Part shown: positions 14,946-21,885 of the stretch, one piece after another
Numbering within the stretch: position 1 is the stretch's first letter
How the letters are laid out: each line of letters begins with the position of its first letter
DNA from: JBDSLU01 sp039916225
GTDB lineage: Bacteria > Acidobacteriota > Vicinamibacteria > Vicinamibacterales > Vicinamibacteraceae
Assembly (NCBI GenBank): GCA_039916225.1
Contig: JBDSLU010000402.1
Location: 1-22,347, forward strand
Reading direction: 5' to 3'
Length of the DNA stretch: 22,347 nt
Position numbers and translations under genes: made by a program
The notes under the pieces: model-generated
Told to the model about the DNA's origin: nothing
The model's database searches: none
The model's input: the letters and a program-made list of their open reading frames with translations, nothing else

Positions 14946-16321
14946 CCGAGCACCTGCACCGTCTCGTTCATCTGGGGAATCTCCACGTGCCAGCCGAGAG
15001 CGGTCCCGATCGCGGTCTTCAGCGCCTCCATCGAGGCGACTTCGCCGTGGACCAGGTAGGTCGTCTTCGGCGCCGCCGTGAAGCCCCTCAGCCACCGCAC
15101 GATCTCACCCTGGTCGGCGTGCGCCGACATGCCGTCGAGCCGCACGACCGTGGCGTTCACGGGGATCGACCGGCCGTGGATCTTGACCTCGGTGGCGCCG
15201 TCGACCAGCTGCCGGCCGCGCGTGCCCTCCGACTGGAAGCCGACGAACAGGACGGTGTTGCGCTTGTCGGGCAGGGCGTCGGTGAGGTGATGGAGGACGC
15301 GGCCGCCCGTCGCCATGCCGGACGAGGAGATCACGATCGACGGCAGCTTCGAGGCCGTGATCTGCTTCGACTCCTGCGCCGAGCGCGTGACGGTGAAGCG
15401 CTTGGTCGCGAAGATTCGCACCGCGCGGCCGCGGCGGCTCATCTCGTCGTCGAGCTCGTCGGTGCGGCGCGAATAGAAGTTGAGGGCCTCGTGGGCCATC
15501 GGGCTGTCGACGTAGACCGGCACCACCGGGATGCGGCCCTCTTCTTCCAGCCGCTTGACCCAGTAGAGGACTTCCTCGACGCGCCCGATCGCGAACGACG
15601 GCACGATCACCTTGCCGCGGCGATCGATGGTGGTGCGGATCAGCTCGGCGAGGCGCTCGCCGTCATCGTCGGCCGGGTGCAGGCGATCGCCGTAGGTCGA
15701 CTCGAGGAGCAGGACGTCGGCCTTGTCCACGAGATGCGGATCCGGCAGCACCGGACGGCCAAAGCGTCCGAGATCGCCGCCGAACAGGATGGTCCCGCCG
15801 CCGACGTGCATCCGGACGTAGGCCGAGCCGAGCAGGTGGCCGGCCGGCAGGAAGTCGAACGAGAGCTTGGCGCCGAGGTCGAAGACCTTCTCGTAGCCGA
15901 TCGGCTGGAGCAGGGTCAGCGCCCGCACCGCATCGTTCTCGGTGAAGAGCGGTTGTGCCTGCTCGTGCTTCGAGTAGCCGTACTTGTTGGCCTGCTTGGC
16001 GTCCTCTTCCTGGATCCGGCCGGCATCGGGCAGGACCAGGCTGCACAGATCCAGCGTGCCGGGCGTGCAGTAGACGCGTCCCTTGAAGCCATCCGCGACC
16101 AGGCGCGGCAGCATCCCCGAGTGATCGAGATGGGCGTGGGTCAGAATGACGGCGTCGAGCGCCTTCGCATCGAACGGGAACTGCGTCCAGTTGAGGAGCC
16201 GCAGATCCTTGCGGCCCTGGAACTGCCCGCAGTCGATCAGGATGCGGCGCCCGTCGACCTCGAGCAGGTGCTTCGAGCCGGTGACGGTGCGGGCCGCGCC
16301 GTGGAACGTCAGCGTTGGCAT
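14942..16321 (-). CDS. Beta-CASP metallo-beta-lactamase-fold RNase-type hydrolase
   Basis: A 459-aa protein with the full metal site: HAHLDH at 62-67, His162 in PAGHLLGSAY, Asp183 in GGDLGRFG, His401 in SAHADQ and His425 in VHGE. ESTYGDR (207-213) and the beta-CASP insertion (about 220-350, with VDSPMA and SSSGMATGGR) place it with the CPSF/YSH1-like bacterial RNA-processing nucleases. Members are endo- and 5'-3' exoribonucleases; the exact RNA target is unknown. The ATG at 16321 begins the family's usual N terminus (TFHGAARTVTGS). The frame runs to 16672 but crosses repeat DNA. No ribosome-binding site precedes the ATG, and a TACAAT lies 6 bases upstream, so a leaderless mRNA is plausible. 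It opens a group with the M49 and ThrE genes. Confidence 0.93.
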   Translation of the reverse strand: MPTLTFHGAARTVTGSKHLLEVDGRRILIDCGQFQGRKDLRLLNWTQFPFDAKALDAVILTHAHLDHSGMLPRLVADGFKGRVYCTPGTLDLCSLVLPDAGRIQEEDAKQANKYGYSKHEQAQPLFTENDAVRALTLLQPIGYEKVFDLGAKLSFDFLPAGHLLGSAYVRMHVGGGTILFGGDLGRFGRPVLPDPHLVDKADVLLLESTYGDRLHPADDDGERLAELIRTTIDRRGKVIVPSFAIGRVEEVLYWVKRLEEEGRIPVVPVYVDSPMAHEALNFYSRRTDELDDEMSRRGRAVRIFATKRFTVTRSAQESKQITASKLPSIVISSSGMATGGRVLHHLTDALPDKRNTVLFVGFQSEGTRGRQLVDGATEVKIHGRSIPVNATVVRLDGMSAHADQGEIVRWLRGFTAAPKTTYLVHGEVASMEALKTAIGTALGWHVEIPQMNETVQVLG

Positions 16322-16327
16322 TGGGGC

Positions 16328-16333
16328 ATTGTA
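16328..16333 (-). promoter_or_regulatory. -10 box suggesting a leaderless transcript
   Basis: The minus strand reads TACAAT, ending 6 bases before the ATG of the beta-CASP hydrolase. A -10 box at that distance would place the transcript start at or next to the A of the ATG. This fits the lack of any ribosome-binding site. The -35 position (17-base spacer) is not a good match. Confidence 0.45.
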
Positions 16334-16335
16334 GC

Positions 16336-16365
16336 GTCGGTCGTCGTCTGACGCTGACGACCGAC
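16336..16365. promoter_or_regulatory. Perfect 10-bp inverted repeat next to the -10 box
   Basis: GTCGGTCGTC (16336-16345) and GACGACCGAC (16356-16365) are exact inverted repeats with a 10-base spacer. The proximal arm begins 2 bases upstream of the TACAAT and the element covers the -35 position, an ideal place for a repressor or for a replacement activator site. Confidence 0.5.
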
Positions 16366-16383
16366 ATTGCCAATGCGGAACGA

Positions 16384-16536
16384 CCAACGCCCAAGTACCA
16401 ACTTCCAAGGAACTCCCAACTTCCAACCCCCAAGGCACCGCGGACCTCCAACGCCCACGCCGAGCCCGGACCGGTTTGGGCGTTGGGAGTTGGGAGTGCC
16501 TTGGGCCTTGGAGATTGGAAGTTGGGAGTTCGAGTT
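16384..16536. repeat. Long inverted repeat of degenerate TTGGRAG/CCAACTY units
   Basis: The left part (16384-16438) is made of CCAAC/CCAAG units about 7 bases apart. The right part (16474-16536) carries the complementary TTGG units. The longest exact pair is AACTCCCAACTTCCAA at 16411-16426 with its reverse complement at 16515-16530. A second pair is CCAAGGCAC at 16430-16438 with GTGCCTTGG at 16496-16504. The whole can fold into a long imperfect hairpin. It is non-coding and lies between the diguanylate cyclase stop and the beta-CASP promoter. It resembles dispersed palindromic repeats of the REP type, though copy number elsewhere is unknown. Confidence 0.65.
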
Positions 16537-16547
16537 GCCGTCTCGCC

Positions 16548-18413
16548 TTACGCTTCTTCGGCGTGGAGACCGAGGGAGGGAACGAACAGTCCGCCGCGGT
16601 TGACGTAGACGCAGTCGCGGCCGGCAACCTTGGCCTGATAGAGGGCGGCGTCGGCGGCCCGCAGCACCGCATGTCCGGTCGGGCCGTGCTCCGGATAGAC
16701 CGCCACCCCAGCCGAGATCGTGATGCCGGTGACCTGCTGCCGCCGGTGCTCGATGGCCAGCGCGCGCACGGACTCGCCGATCGCCTCGGCCCGACCGACC
16801 GAATCGAGCAGCGACGCCTCGGGCAGGATCAGCGCGAACTCTTCCCCGCCGTAACGGCAGGCGATGTCCTCGGCGCGCACGCTGCGCTGCAGCGTCGTGG
16901 CGGTGATCCGCAGCAGCGTGTCGCCGGCGTCGTGGCCGTGCGCGTCGTTGAAGCCCTTGAAGTCGTCCAGGTCGAGCATGATGATGCCGACCGGGTGATG
17001 CCCGCGCGCCGCCCGGCGCATCTCACGCTCGAGCGACTCCTCCATGTAGCGCCGATTGAAGAGCCCGGTCAGCGGATCGCGGATCGACTGGCTGCGCAGC
17101 GTCTCGCGGAGCTTGAGGTTGGCGATGGCAAGGCTGACGTGCTCGGCGACCGTCATGACGAAGCGGAAGCGGGTGTCGAACGACCGCCCGTGCGCGCCGA
17201 CCTTGAGGTGCAGCACGCCGAGCAGCTCGCCCTGCGCCAGCAGCGGCACGCAGATGCTGGCCGACTGTCCCAGATCACCGGCGTGCTTGCAGACCAGGCC
17301 GCGCTCGCCGTGATCGACGGTGTGCGGCCGGCCGCGGCGCAGCGCCCAGCAGTCGTCGACCGAGAAGATCGTCGACGAGTGCACCGCGCCCCACTGGGCC
17401 ACCGTCTCGACCAGGCCGCTGCCGGCGCCGATGACGCTGATCGATCCGGATTCCTCGGGGAACAGCTGCCGCGCCATCGGCTCGACGACGCCGTACGCCT
17501 CGTCGACGCTCCGGCAGGCGCGCAGCAGGTCGCCCATCTCGCTGAGCAGCGCGATCTCGCGGCGCCGCTCCTCGAGCTCGGAGACCCACCCGGCCAGGCG
17601 CCGATTCGTCTCCTGCAGCGCCGCCTCGGTCTGCTTGCGCTCGGTGATGTTCTCGAGCATCGCGATGGCGAAGCGCGGATGCCCCTGCTGGTCGCGCACC
17701 ATCGACGCGGTCAGCGTGACCCACACCGGCACGCCGTCGCGGCGGACGATGCGACGCTCGGCCCGGCAGTGCTCGATGCCGCCTTCGGCCAGCTCACGCC
17801 ATTCGCGCACCGCCTGCTCGCGCTCGTCCTCGTGAATGAACTCGGTGAGGATGCGGCTGCGCAGCTCTTCGAGTTGGTAGCCGAACATCTCGACGAGGGC
17901 CCGATTGGCGTCGGCGATGCGCCCGGCCGGGTCGAGCCGGACGATGCCGACGAGCGCCGATTCGAACACGGCGCGGAAGCGATCCTCGCTCTCGACCAGC
18001 GCCTGCTCGGCGCGCCGCCGTTCGGTGACGTCGCGGAAGTTGATGACGACGGCGGTGACCTCGGCGTCGGCGAGGCGGTTGACGCCGACCGCTTCGAGAT
18101 GGCGGAACTCGCCGTCGCGGTGCAGGCAGCGATAGCGCGCGCGGAGCGCCACCCCGGGCTTGCTCAGGATGTCGGCGAAGAACCAGCCGGCGTGGTCGCG
18201 GTCGTCGGGATGCAGATAGTCGAGGAAGTGTCGGCCGGTCAGCTCGCGGCGATCGAAACCGAGCAGTCGTTCGACCGGCGGGCTGGCGTACCCGACCTGG
18301 CCATCCGACCCGAGCAGGTAGAGGCCGTCGGAGCTGTGCTCGACGAGCAGCCGGAAACGGGCCTCTCCTTCTCTCGCGAGTTCAACCGCGCGGGCGTCGG
18401 CGTGCGCTTCCAT
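16548..18413 (-). CDS. PAS-PAS-GAF diguanylate cyclase (GGDEF)
   Basis: A 621-aa cytoplasmic sensor protein. PAS domains cover about 15-130 and 140-260, each followed by a PAC-type end (FRDVTERRRAE, LENITERKQTE). A GAF domain spans about 295-435. The GGDEF domain (about 440-605) has DPLTGLFNRR, LDLDDFKGFND and the active-site GGEEF at 522-526. RAED at 513-516, five residues before GGEEF, is the inhibitory I-site, so product feedback is expected. It should make c-di-GMP from GTP in response to a cytoplasmic signal, perhaps redox or small molecule. ATG 18413 has GGGGA about 6 bases upstream; the longer frame to 18464 begins with TTG and crosses the divergent promoter region. Confidence 0.94.
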   Translation of the reverse strand: MEAHADARAVELAREGEARFRLLVEHSSDGLYLLGSDGQVGYASPPVERLLGFDRRELTGRHFLDYLHPDDRDHAGWFFADILSKPGVALRARYRCLHRDGEFRHLEAVGVNRLADAEVTAVVINFRDVTERRRAEQALVESEDRFRAVFESALVGIVRLDPAGRIADANRALVEMFGYQLEELRSRILTEFIHEDEREQAVREWRELAEGGIEHCRAERRIVRRDGVPVWVTLTASMVRDQQGHPRFAIAMLENITERKQTEAALQETNRRLAGWVSELEERRREIALLSEMGDLLRACRSVDEAYGVVEPMARQLFPEESGSISVIGAGSGLVETVAQWGAVHSSTIFSVDDCWALRRGRPHTVDHGERGLVCKHAGDLGQSASICVPLLAQGELLGVLHLKVGAHGRSFDTRFRFVMTVAEHVSLAIANLKLRETLRSQSIRDPLTGLFNRRYMEESLEREMRRAARGHHPVGIIMLDLDDFKGFNDAHGHDAGDTLLRITATTLQRSVRAEDIACRYGGEEFALILPEASLLDSVGRAEAIGESVRALAIEHRRQQVTGITISAGVAVYPEHGPTGHAVLRAADAALYQAKVAGRDCVYVNRGGLFVPSLGLHAEEA

Positions 18414-18469
18414 CGGCCGTCCCCATTGTGCGCCAGTCGCGCACGAAACCCTTAACCCACGCAATTCGC

Positions 18470-18475
18470 TATACT
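18470..18475 (+). promoter_or_regulatory. -10 box for the DUF4412/MetF-like pair
   Basis: TATACT matches TATAAT at five of six positions and sits in the only AT-rich patch of the divergent gap. Transcription from about 18482 would give a 54-base leader. The -35 position has no clear TTGACA match. Confidence 0.45.
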
Positions 18476-18524
18476 TAGGCGCGGAACGCCGGCCCGGATG
18501 GGCTGGCTGCCACCCCTGACTTCC

Positions 18525-18530
18525 GGAGGA
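18525..18530 (+). promoter_or_regulatory. Strong ribosome-binding site
   Basis: GGAGGA ends 5 bases before the ATG at 18536. It fixes the start of the DUF4412 protein and predicts good expression. Confidence 0.8.
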
Positions 18531-18535
18531 TTCCC

Positions 18536-19318
18536 ATGCGATCGACCGCCTTGGCCCTCGTGCTCGCCTGTCTCGTCGCCGCTCCCGCCGCCGCCGACGT
18601 CACCGTGACCGCGACCACCACCGGCAAGGCCCCGGTCGTCGGCGACCTGAGCGGTACGCAGACGACCCGCATCAAGGGCAACCGGATGCGGATCGACTCC
18701 GCCCAGGGCGACAGGGCGACGGCGCTGATCCTCGACATCGAGGGCCAGCGGATGATCAGCATCGACGAGAAGAAGCGCGAGGCGACGATCATGCCGGCGG
18801 CCAAGCTCCAGGAGGCGCTGAGCAAGACGACGACCGGCGAGGTCAAGGCGTCGGTGACGCCGACCGCCGAGACCAAGACCATCGCCGGCCTCACCTGCAA
18901 GGTGCACCAGGTGTCGGTCGAAGTGCCGTTCAGCATGGGCGGCCCGGAGATGCAGATGGCCCTGGTGATGAGCGGCCCGGCCTGCCTGTCGAAGGACGCG
19001 CCCGGCTACGCCGACTACGTGCGGCTCTACACCGCCGTCGCCGACAAGGGGTTCGTCCTCGGCGATCCGCGGTCCACGCAGGGCCCCGGCGCGGCGATGG
19101 CCAAGGGCATGGCCAGCTTCCAGAAGACGATGGCCGCCGCCGGCATCGCCCTCGACCAGAACATGCACGCCGAGTTGAAGGGTGAAGGCCCGATGGCCGG
19201 TGTGATGGGCCGCTTCTTCAAGCTCGACGCGGGCCACGTCGTCACCAAGATCGAGACCGGCGACGTCGACGCGTCGATCTTCGAGGTGCCGGCCGGCTAC
19301 AAGGTGAAGCAGAACTGA
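18536..19318 (+). CDS. Exported DUF4412-like protein
   Basis: A 260-aa protein with a short signal peptide, likely cut after APAAA near residue 20 before DVTVTA. The mature part is beta-rich: an early strand with IKGNRMRID, then ILDIEGQRMISIDEKKREAT, then AGLTCKVHQVSVEVPFSMG. That order (reporting strand, (I/L)D-x-(Q/E) strand, and a TIAGL-x-C modification-like motif) is typical of DUF4412 and related outer-face proteins of unknown role. Two Cys (in LTCKV and PACLS) could form a disulfide. No lipobox is visible, so it is probably soluble in the periplasm. It has its own promoter and strong ribosome-binding site. The MetF-like gene starts 29 bases later on the same strand. Confidence 0.82.
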   Translation: MRSTALALVLACLVAAPAAADVTVTATTTGKAPVVGDLSGTQTTRIKGNRMRIDSAQGDRATALILDIEGQRMISIDEKKREATIMPAAKLQEALSKTTTGEVKASVTPTAETKTIAGLTCKVHQVSVEVPFSMGGPEMQMALVMSGPACLSKDAPGYADYVRLYTAVADKGFVLGDPRSTQGPGAAMAKGMASFQKTMAAAGIALDQNMHAELKGEGPMAGVMGRFFKLDAGHVVTKIETGDVDASIFEVPAGYKVKQN

Positions 19319-19347
19319 GCGCCGCCACGATCGGCGATTCGACGCGC

Positions 19348-20217
19348 ATGCGGGCAAGCTTCCTCGAGGCGCTCCAGCAGCCCGACGAGGGCCGCCGGCG
19401 CATCGTCATCGCGGCCGAGTTGCGCCCGCCACGCGCCGAACTGGACACGCACGCGGGCATGGGCGCGTGGATCGACACCTACCACGCCGTCCGCGCCCTC
19501 ACCCGGCGCGACACCTTCGTGTGCCTGACCGACAGCGCCGTCGGGGCCCCGGAGGAAGACAACCTGCGGCACCTGGTCGCCAACCTCGGGCAGGACGTCG
19601 ATCGCTCGCGCATCGTCCCGTTCCTGACGACGAAGCACACCCTGGACTTCTGCCTGGCCTACGCCGGGCGGGCGCGCCAGCACGGCTTCCAGGGACTGGT
19701 CGTACTGGGCGGCGACAAGATGCTCGGCGCGCCGCGCTGCGTCGGGCATGCCTGGGAGCTGCGCAAGGCGATCCGCGAAGTCGAGCCCGAATTGCGCCTC
19801 GGCGGCTGGGCCAACCCGCACCACGCACCGGCCTCGCAGGTCGGCTACCTGCTCGACGCGGACGCCACCGCCGACTTCTACCTGACGCAAATCGTCTCGC
19901 ACCACGATCGGGCCAACGTTGGCGCCTTCGTCGGTGAAGCGGCCACACGTGGGCTGACCATGCCTGGCGTGTTCGGCGTGTTTTATTACCGCAGCGCGAA
20001 TGCGAAGACGCTGCAGATCCTCGGCGACTTCATGCCGGTGCCGGCCGAAGGCCTGGCCGCGGAGTTCGCTGCCGGCGACACGCCGGTCGACATCTGCGCC
20101 CGCTCGATCCGCGCGCTGGTCGAGGAAGGCGTCCGCGCCTTCTACATCAGCAACCTGCCGCTGGTCCGCACCCAGGCGACGCTGCAGGCGATCCTCGACA
20201 AGGCCGGCGTCAGCTAG
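19348..20217 (+). CDS. Methylenetetrahydrofolate reductase-like protein
   Basis: A 289-aa TIM-barrel protein of the MetF superfamily. It keeps the landmarks of that family: Glu24 in IAAELRPPRAEL (equivalent to the proton-donating Glu of MetF), Asp in VVLGGDKM (MetF LRGD), and Gln in FYLTQIVSHHD (MetF F-x-TQ-x-F). These would bind FAD and folate. The surrounding sequence is quite different from standard MetF: GGDKM replaces LRGDP and HH follows the Gln. It may therefore be a paralogue with a changed substrate or partner. The ATG at 19348 has no ribosome-binding site, so reinitiation after the DUF4412 stop is likely. Its stop lies 4 bases from the opposing kinase stop. Confidence 0.75.
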   Translation: MRASFLEALQQPDEGRRRIVIAAELRPPRAELDTHAGMGAWIDTYHAVRALTRRDTFVCLTDSAVGAPEEDNLRHLVANLGQDVDRSRIVPFLTTKHTLDFCLAYAGRARQHGFQGLVVLGGDKMLGAPRCVGHAWELRKAIREVEPELRLGGWANPHHAPASQVGYLLDADATADFYLTQIVSHHDRANVGAFVGEAATRGLTMPGVFGVFYYRSANAKTLQILGDFMPVPAEGLAAEFAAGDTPVDICARSIRALVEEGVRAFYISNLPLVRTQATLQAILDKAGVS

Positions 20218-20221
20218 ATCG

Positions 20222-21847
20222 TCAGTTCGCGCGCGAGGGAGCCGCCGCATCGGCGGAGGCAATCGCGCGGAACAGATCCAGCTCGGACACCGGCTTCACC
20301 AGGTGGATGTCGAAGCCGGCTTCGGCGGTACGGATGCGATCCTGCTGCTGGCCCCAGCCGGTGAGGGCGATCAGGCGAGCCTGCTTGCCCCACGACAGGC
20401 GGCGGAGGTGCCGCGCCGTTTCGTAGCCGTCCATCGCCGGCATGCCCAAGTCGAGCAGGACGACCTCCGGCTGGAACGTGCGCGCGACGGCGAGCGCCTC
20501 GAGGCCGTCCTGGGCGGTCCGGACCTCGTGTCCGGCCAACTCGAGCCGCAGCGCCAGCGCGCCGGCCGCGTCGCCGTTGTCGTCGGCGATCAGGATCCGG
20601 CGCCGTTCCTGCGGCGGCAACGGCTCGGCGTCGACTTGCGGCGTGCCGGCCTCGCCGCTCAGCAAAGCCGTCGACAGCGGCAGGCAGACGCGAATCTCGG
20701 TGCCGCGCCCCGGCCCGTCGCTGCGCGCCTCGACGCTGCCGCCGTGCATCTCGACGAGGCGGCGCACGAGCGCCAGCCCGATGCCCAGCCCGCCCTGAGA
20801 CATGTCACCGTCGCGATGGACCTGCGTGAACAGGTCGAAGACGCGATCGATGCGATCGGCCGGGATGCCGATGCCCTCGTCCTTGACGGTGATGAGGGCG
20901 GTGCTGCCCGACTGCGTGATGCGCAGCACGATGCAGCCGCCCGGGTCCATGAACTTGGTGGCGTTGTGCAGGATGTTGCCGACGATCTGCACCAGGCGCG
21001 TGCGATCGCCTTCGATGGTCAGCGGATCGTCGGCGAGATCGAGCACCAGCTCGTGGCGCTTGGCGTCGATCGCCGGCCGCGTGATCTCGATGGCCCGGGC
21101 GACGATGGCGCTGGCCGGGACCGGCTCGCGCTGGAGCGTGATCATCCCGCGGGTGATGCGCGAGACGTCGAGCAGGTCGTCGATCAGGCAGACGAGATGC
21201 TCGACCTGCCGATCGATGGTGTCGCGGGCGCGGATGCTGTGGGCCTCGGGCAGTTCCTTGAGCCGGAGCAGCTGTACCGCGGTGCGGATCGGGGCCAGTG
21301 GATTGCGCAGCTCGTGCGCCAGCATCGCCAGGAATTCGTCCTTGCGCCGGTCGGCTTCCCGCAGCGCCGCCGTGGTGGCCTCCAGTTCTCCCGTTCTGGC
21401 GGCCACGCGCCGCTCCAGTTCGGCGTTCAATTCCTCGAGCGCCCGGGTCTTGCGATACAGCTCGGCGAAGACCTTGACCTTGGCCCGCAGGATCTCGGGC
21501 ACGACCGGCACCGGCACGTAGTCGACGGCGCCGCTCTGGTAGCCGCGGAGCCGATCGGGCTCGGCCATCATCACGGCCGACACGAAGATGATGGAGGTCT
21601 TCTGGCAGCGGGGGTGCTGCCGGATCATCGCCGCCAGCTCGTAGCCGTCGAGGTCCGGCATGCAGACGTCGGCCAGCACCACCGCGATCTCGTGCTTGAG
21701 CAGCGCCTCGAGCGCCTCGCTGGCCGAGTTGGCGCGGATCAGTTCCTCGCCCAGCTCGCTGAGAATCGCGTCGTAGGTCAGCAGCTTGGACGGCTGATCA
21801 TCGACGACGAGGATCTTGACCGCGTCCGAACGCAAGGGGACCGCCAT
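20222..21847 (-). CDS. Hybrid histidine kinase, REC-HisKA-HATPase-REC
   Basis: A 541-aa cytoplasmic protein. The first receiver (about 10-125) has VVDDQ and acceptor Asp60 in LADVCMPDLDG, but the conserved Lys is replaced by Val in DYVPVPVVPE. A coiled linker (130-165) leads to HisKA with His178 in LAMLAHELRNPLAP. The ATPase domain has NILHNATKF, DEGIGIP and GGLGIGLALV. The second receiver (about 415-530) has Asp466 in LLDLGMPAMDG and Lys518 in LVKPV. It probably takes input from another kinase at the first receiver and passes phosphate through its own second receiver. The ATG has GGAG 5 bases upstream and lies 38 bases after the stop of the next kinase fragment, so the two are likely co-transcribed. 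Confidence 0.93.
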   Translation of the reverse strand: MAVPLRSDAVKILVVDDQPSKLLTYDAILSELGEELIRANSASEALEALLKHEIAVVLADVCMPDLDGYELAAMIRQHPRCQKTSIIFVSAVMMAEPDRLRGYQSGAVDYVPVPVVPEILRAKVKVFAELYRKTRALEELNAELERRVAARTGELEATTAALREADRRKDEFLAMLAHELRNPLAPIRTAVQLLRLKELPEAHSIRARDTIDRQVEHLVCLIDDLLDVSRITRGMITLQREPVPASAIVARAIEITRPAIDAKRHELVLDLADDPLTIEGDRTRLVQIVGNILHNATKFMDPGGCIVLRITQSGSTALITVKDEGIGIPADRIDRVFDLFTQVHRDGDMSQGGLGIGLALVRRLVEMHGGSVEARSDGPGRGTEIRVCLPLSTALLSGEAGTPQVDAEPLPPQERRRILIADDNGDAAGALALRLELAGHEVRTAQDGLEALAVARTFQPEVVLLDLGMPAMDGYETARHLRRLSWGKQARLIALTGWGQQQDRIRTAEAGFDIHLVKPVSELDLFRAIASADAAAPSRAN

Positions 21848-21885
21848 TCAGACTCCAGAGCCGGCTTCGCCGCAGGGCAACCGTA

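Larger units (their letters stand above)
18414..18535. promoter_or_regulatory. Divergent promoter region
   Basis: These 122 bases separate the minus-strand diguanylate cyclase from the plus-strand DUF4412 gene. The plus strand holds TATACT at 18470-18475, about 60 bases before the DUF4412 start. The minus strand holds a weaker CACAAT about 13 bases before the cyclase ATG. Both genes may share regulation here. Confidence 0.45.

Noticed and set aside
14946..15095. Longer N terminus for the M49 peptidase
   Set aside because: The extra 50 residues come from reading the metallo-hydrolase gene in another frame; the ATG at 14945 overlaps the previous stop and fits the family N terminus.
16384..16536. 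CRISPR array
   Set aside because: The repeated units are about 7 bases, degenerate and inverted, with no constant spacer length and no cas gene in the window.
16322..16672. Longer N terminus for the beta-CASP hydrolase
   Set aside because: It would translate the inverted repeat and the end of the cyclase gene; the family begins at the TFHGAA motif encoded from 16321.
16476..18455. 659-aa plus-strand open frame opposite the diguanylate cyclase
   Set aside because: It is an antisense artefact of high GC; the opposite strand has GGEEF, I-site, PAS and GAF motifs.
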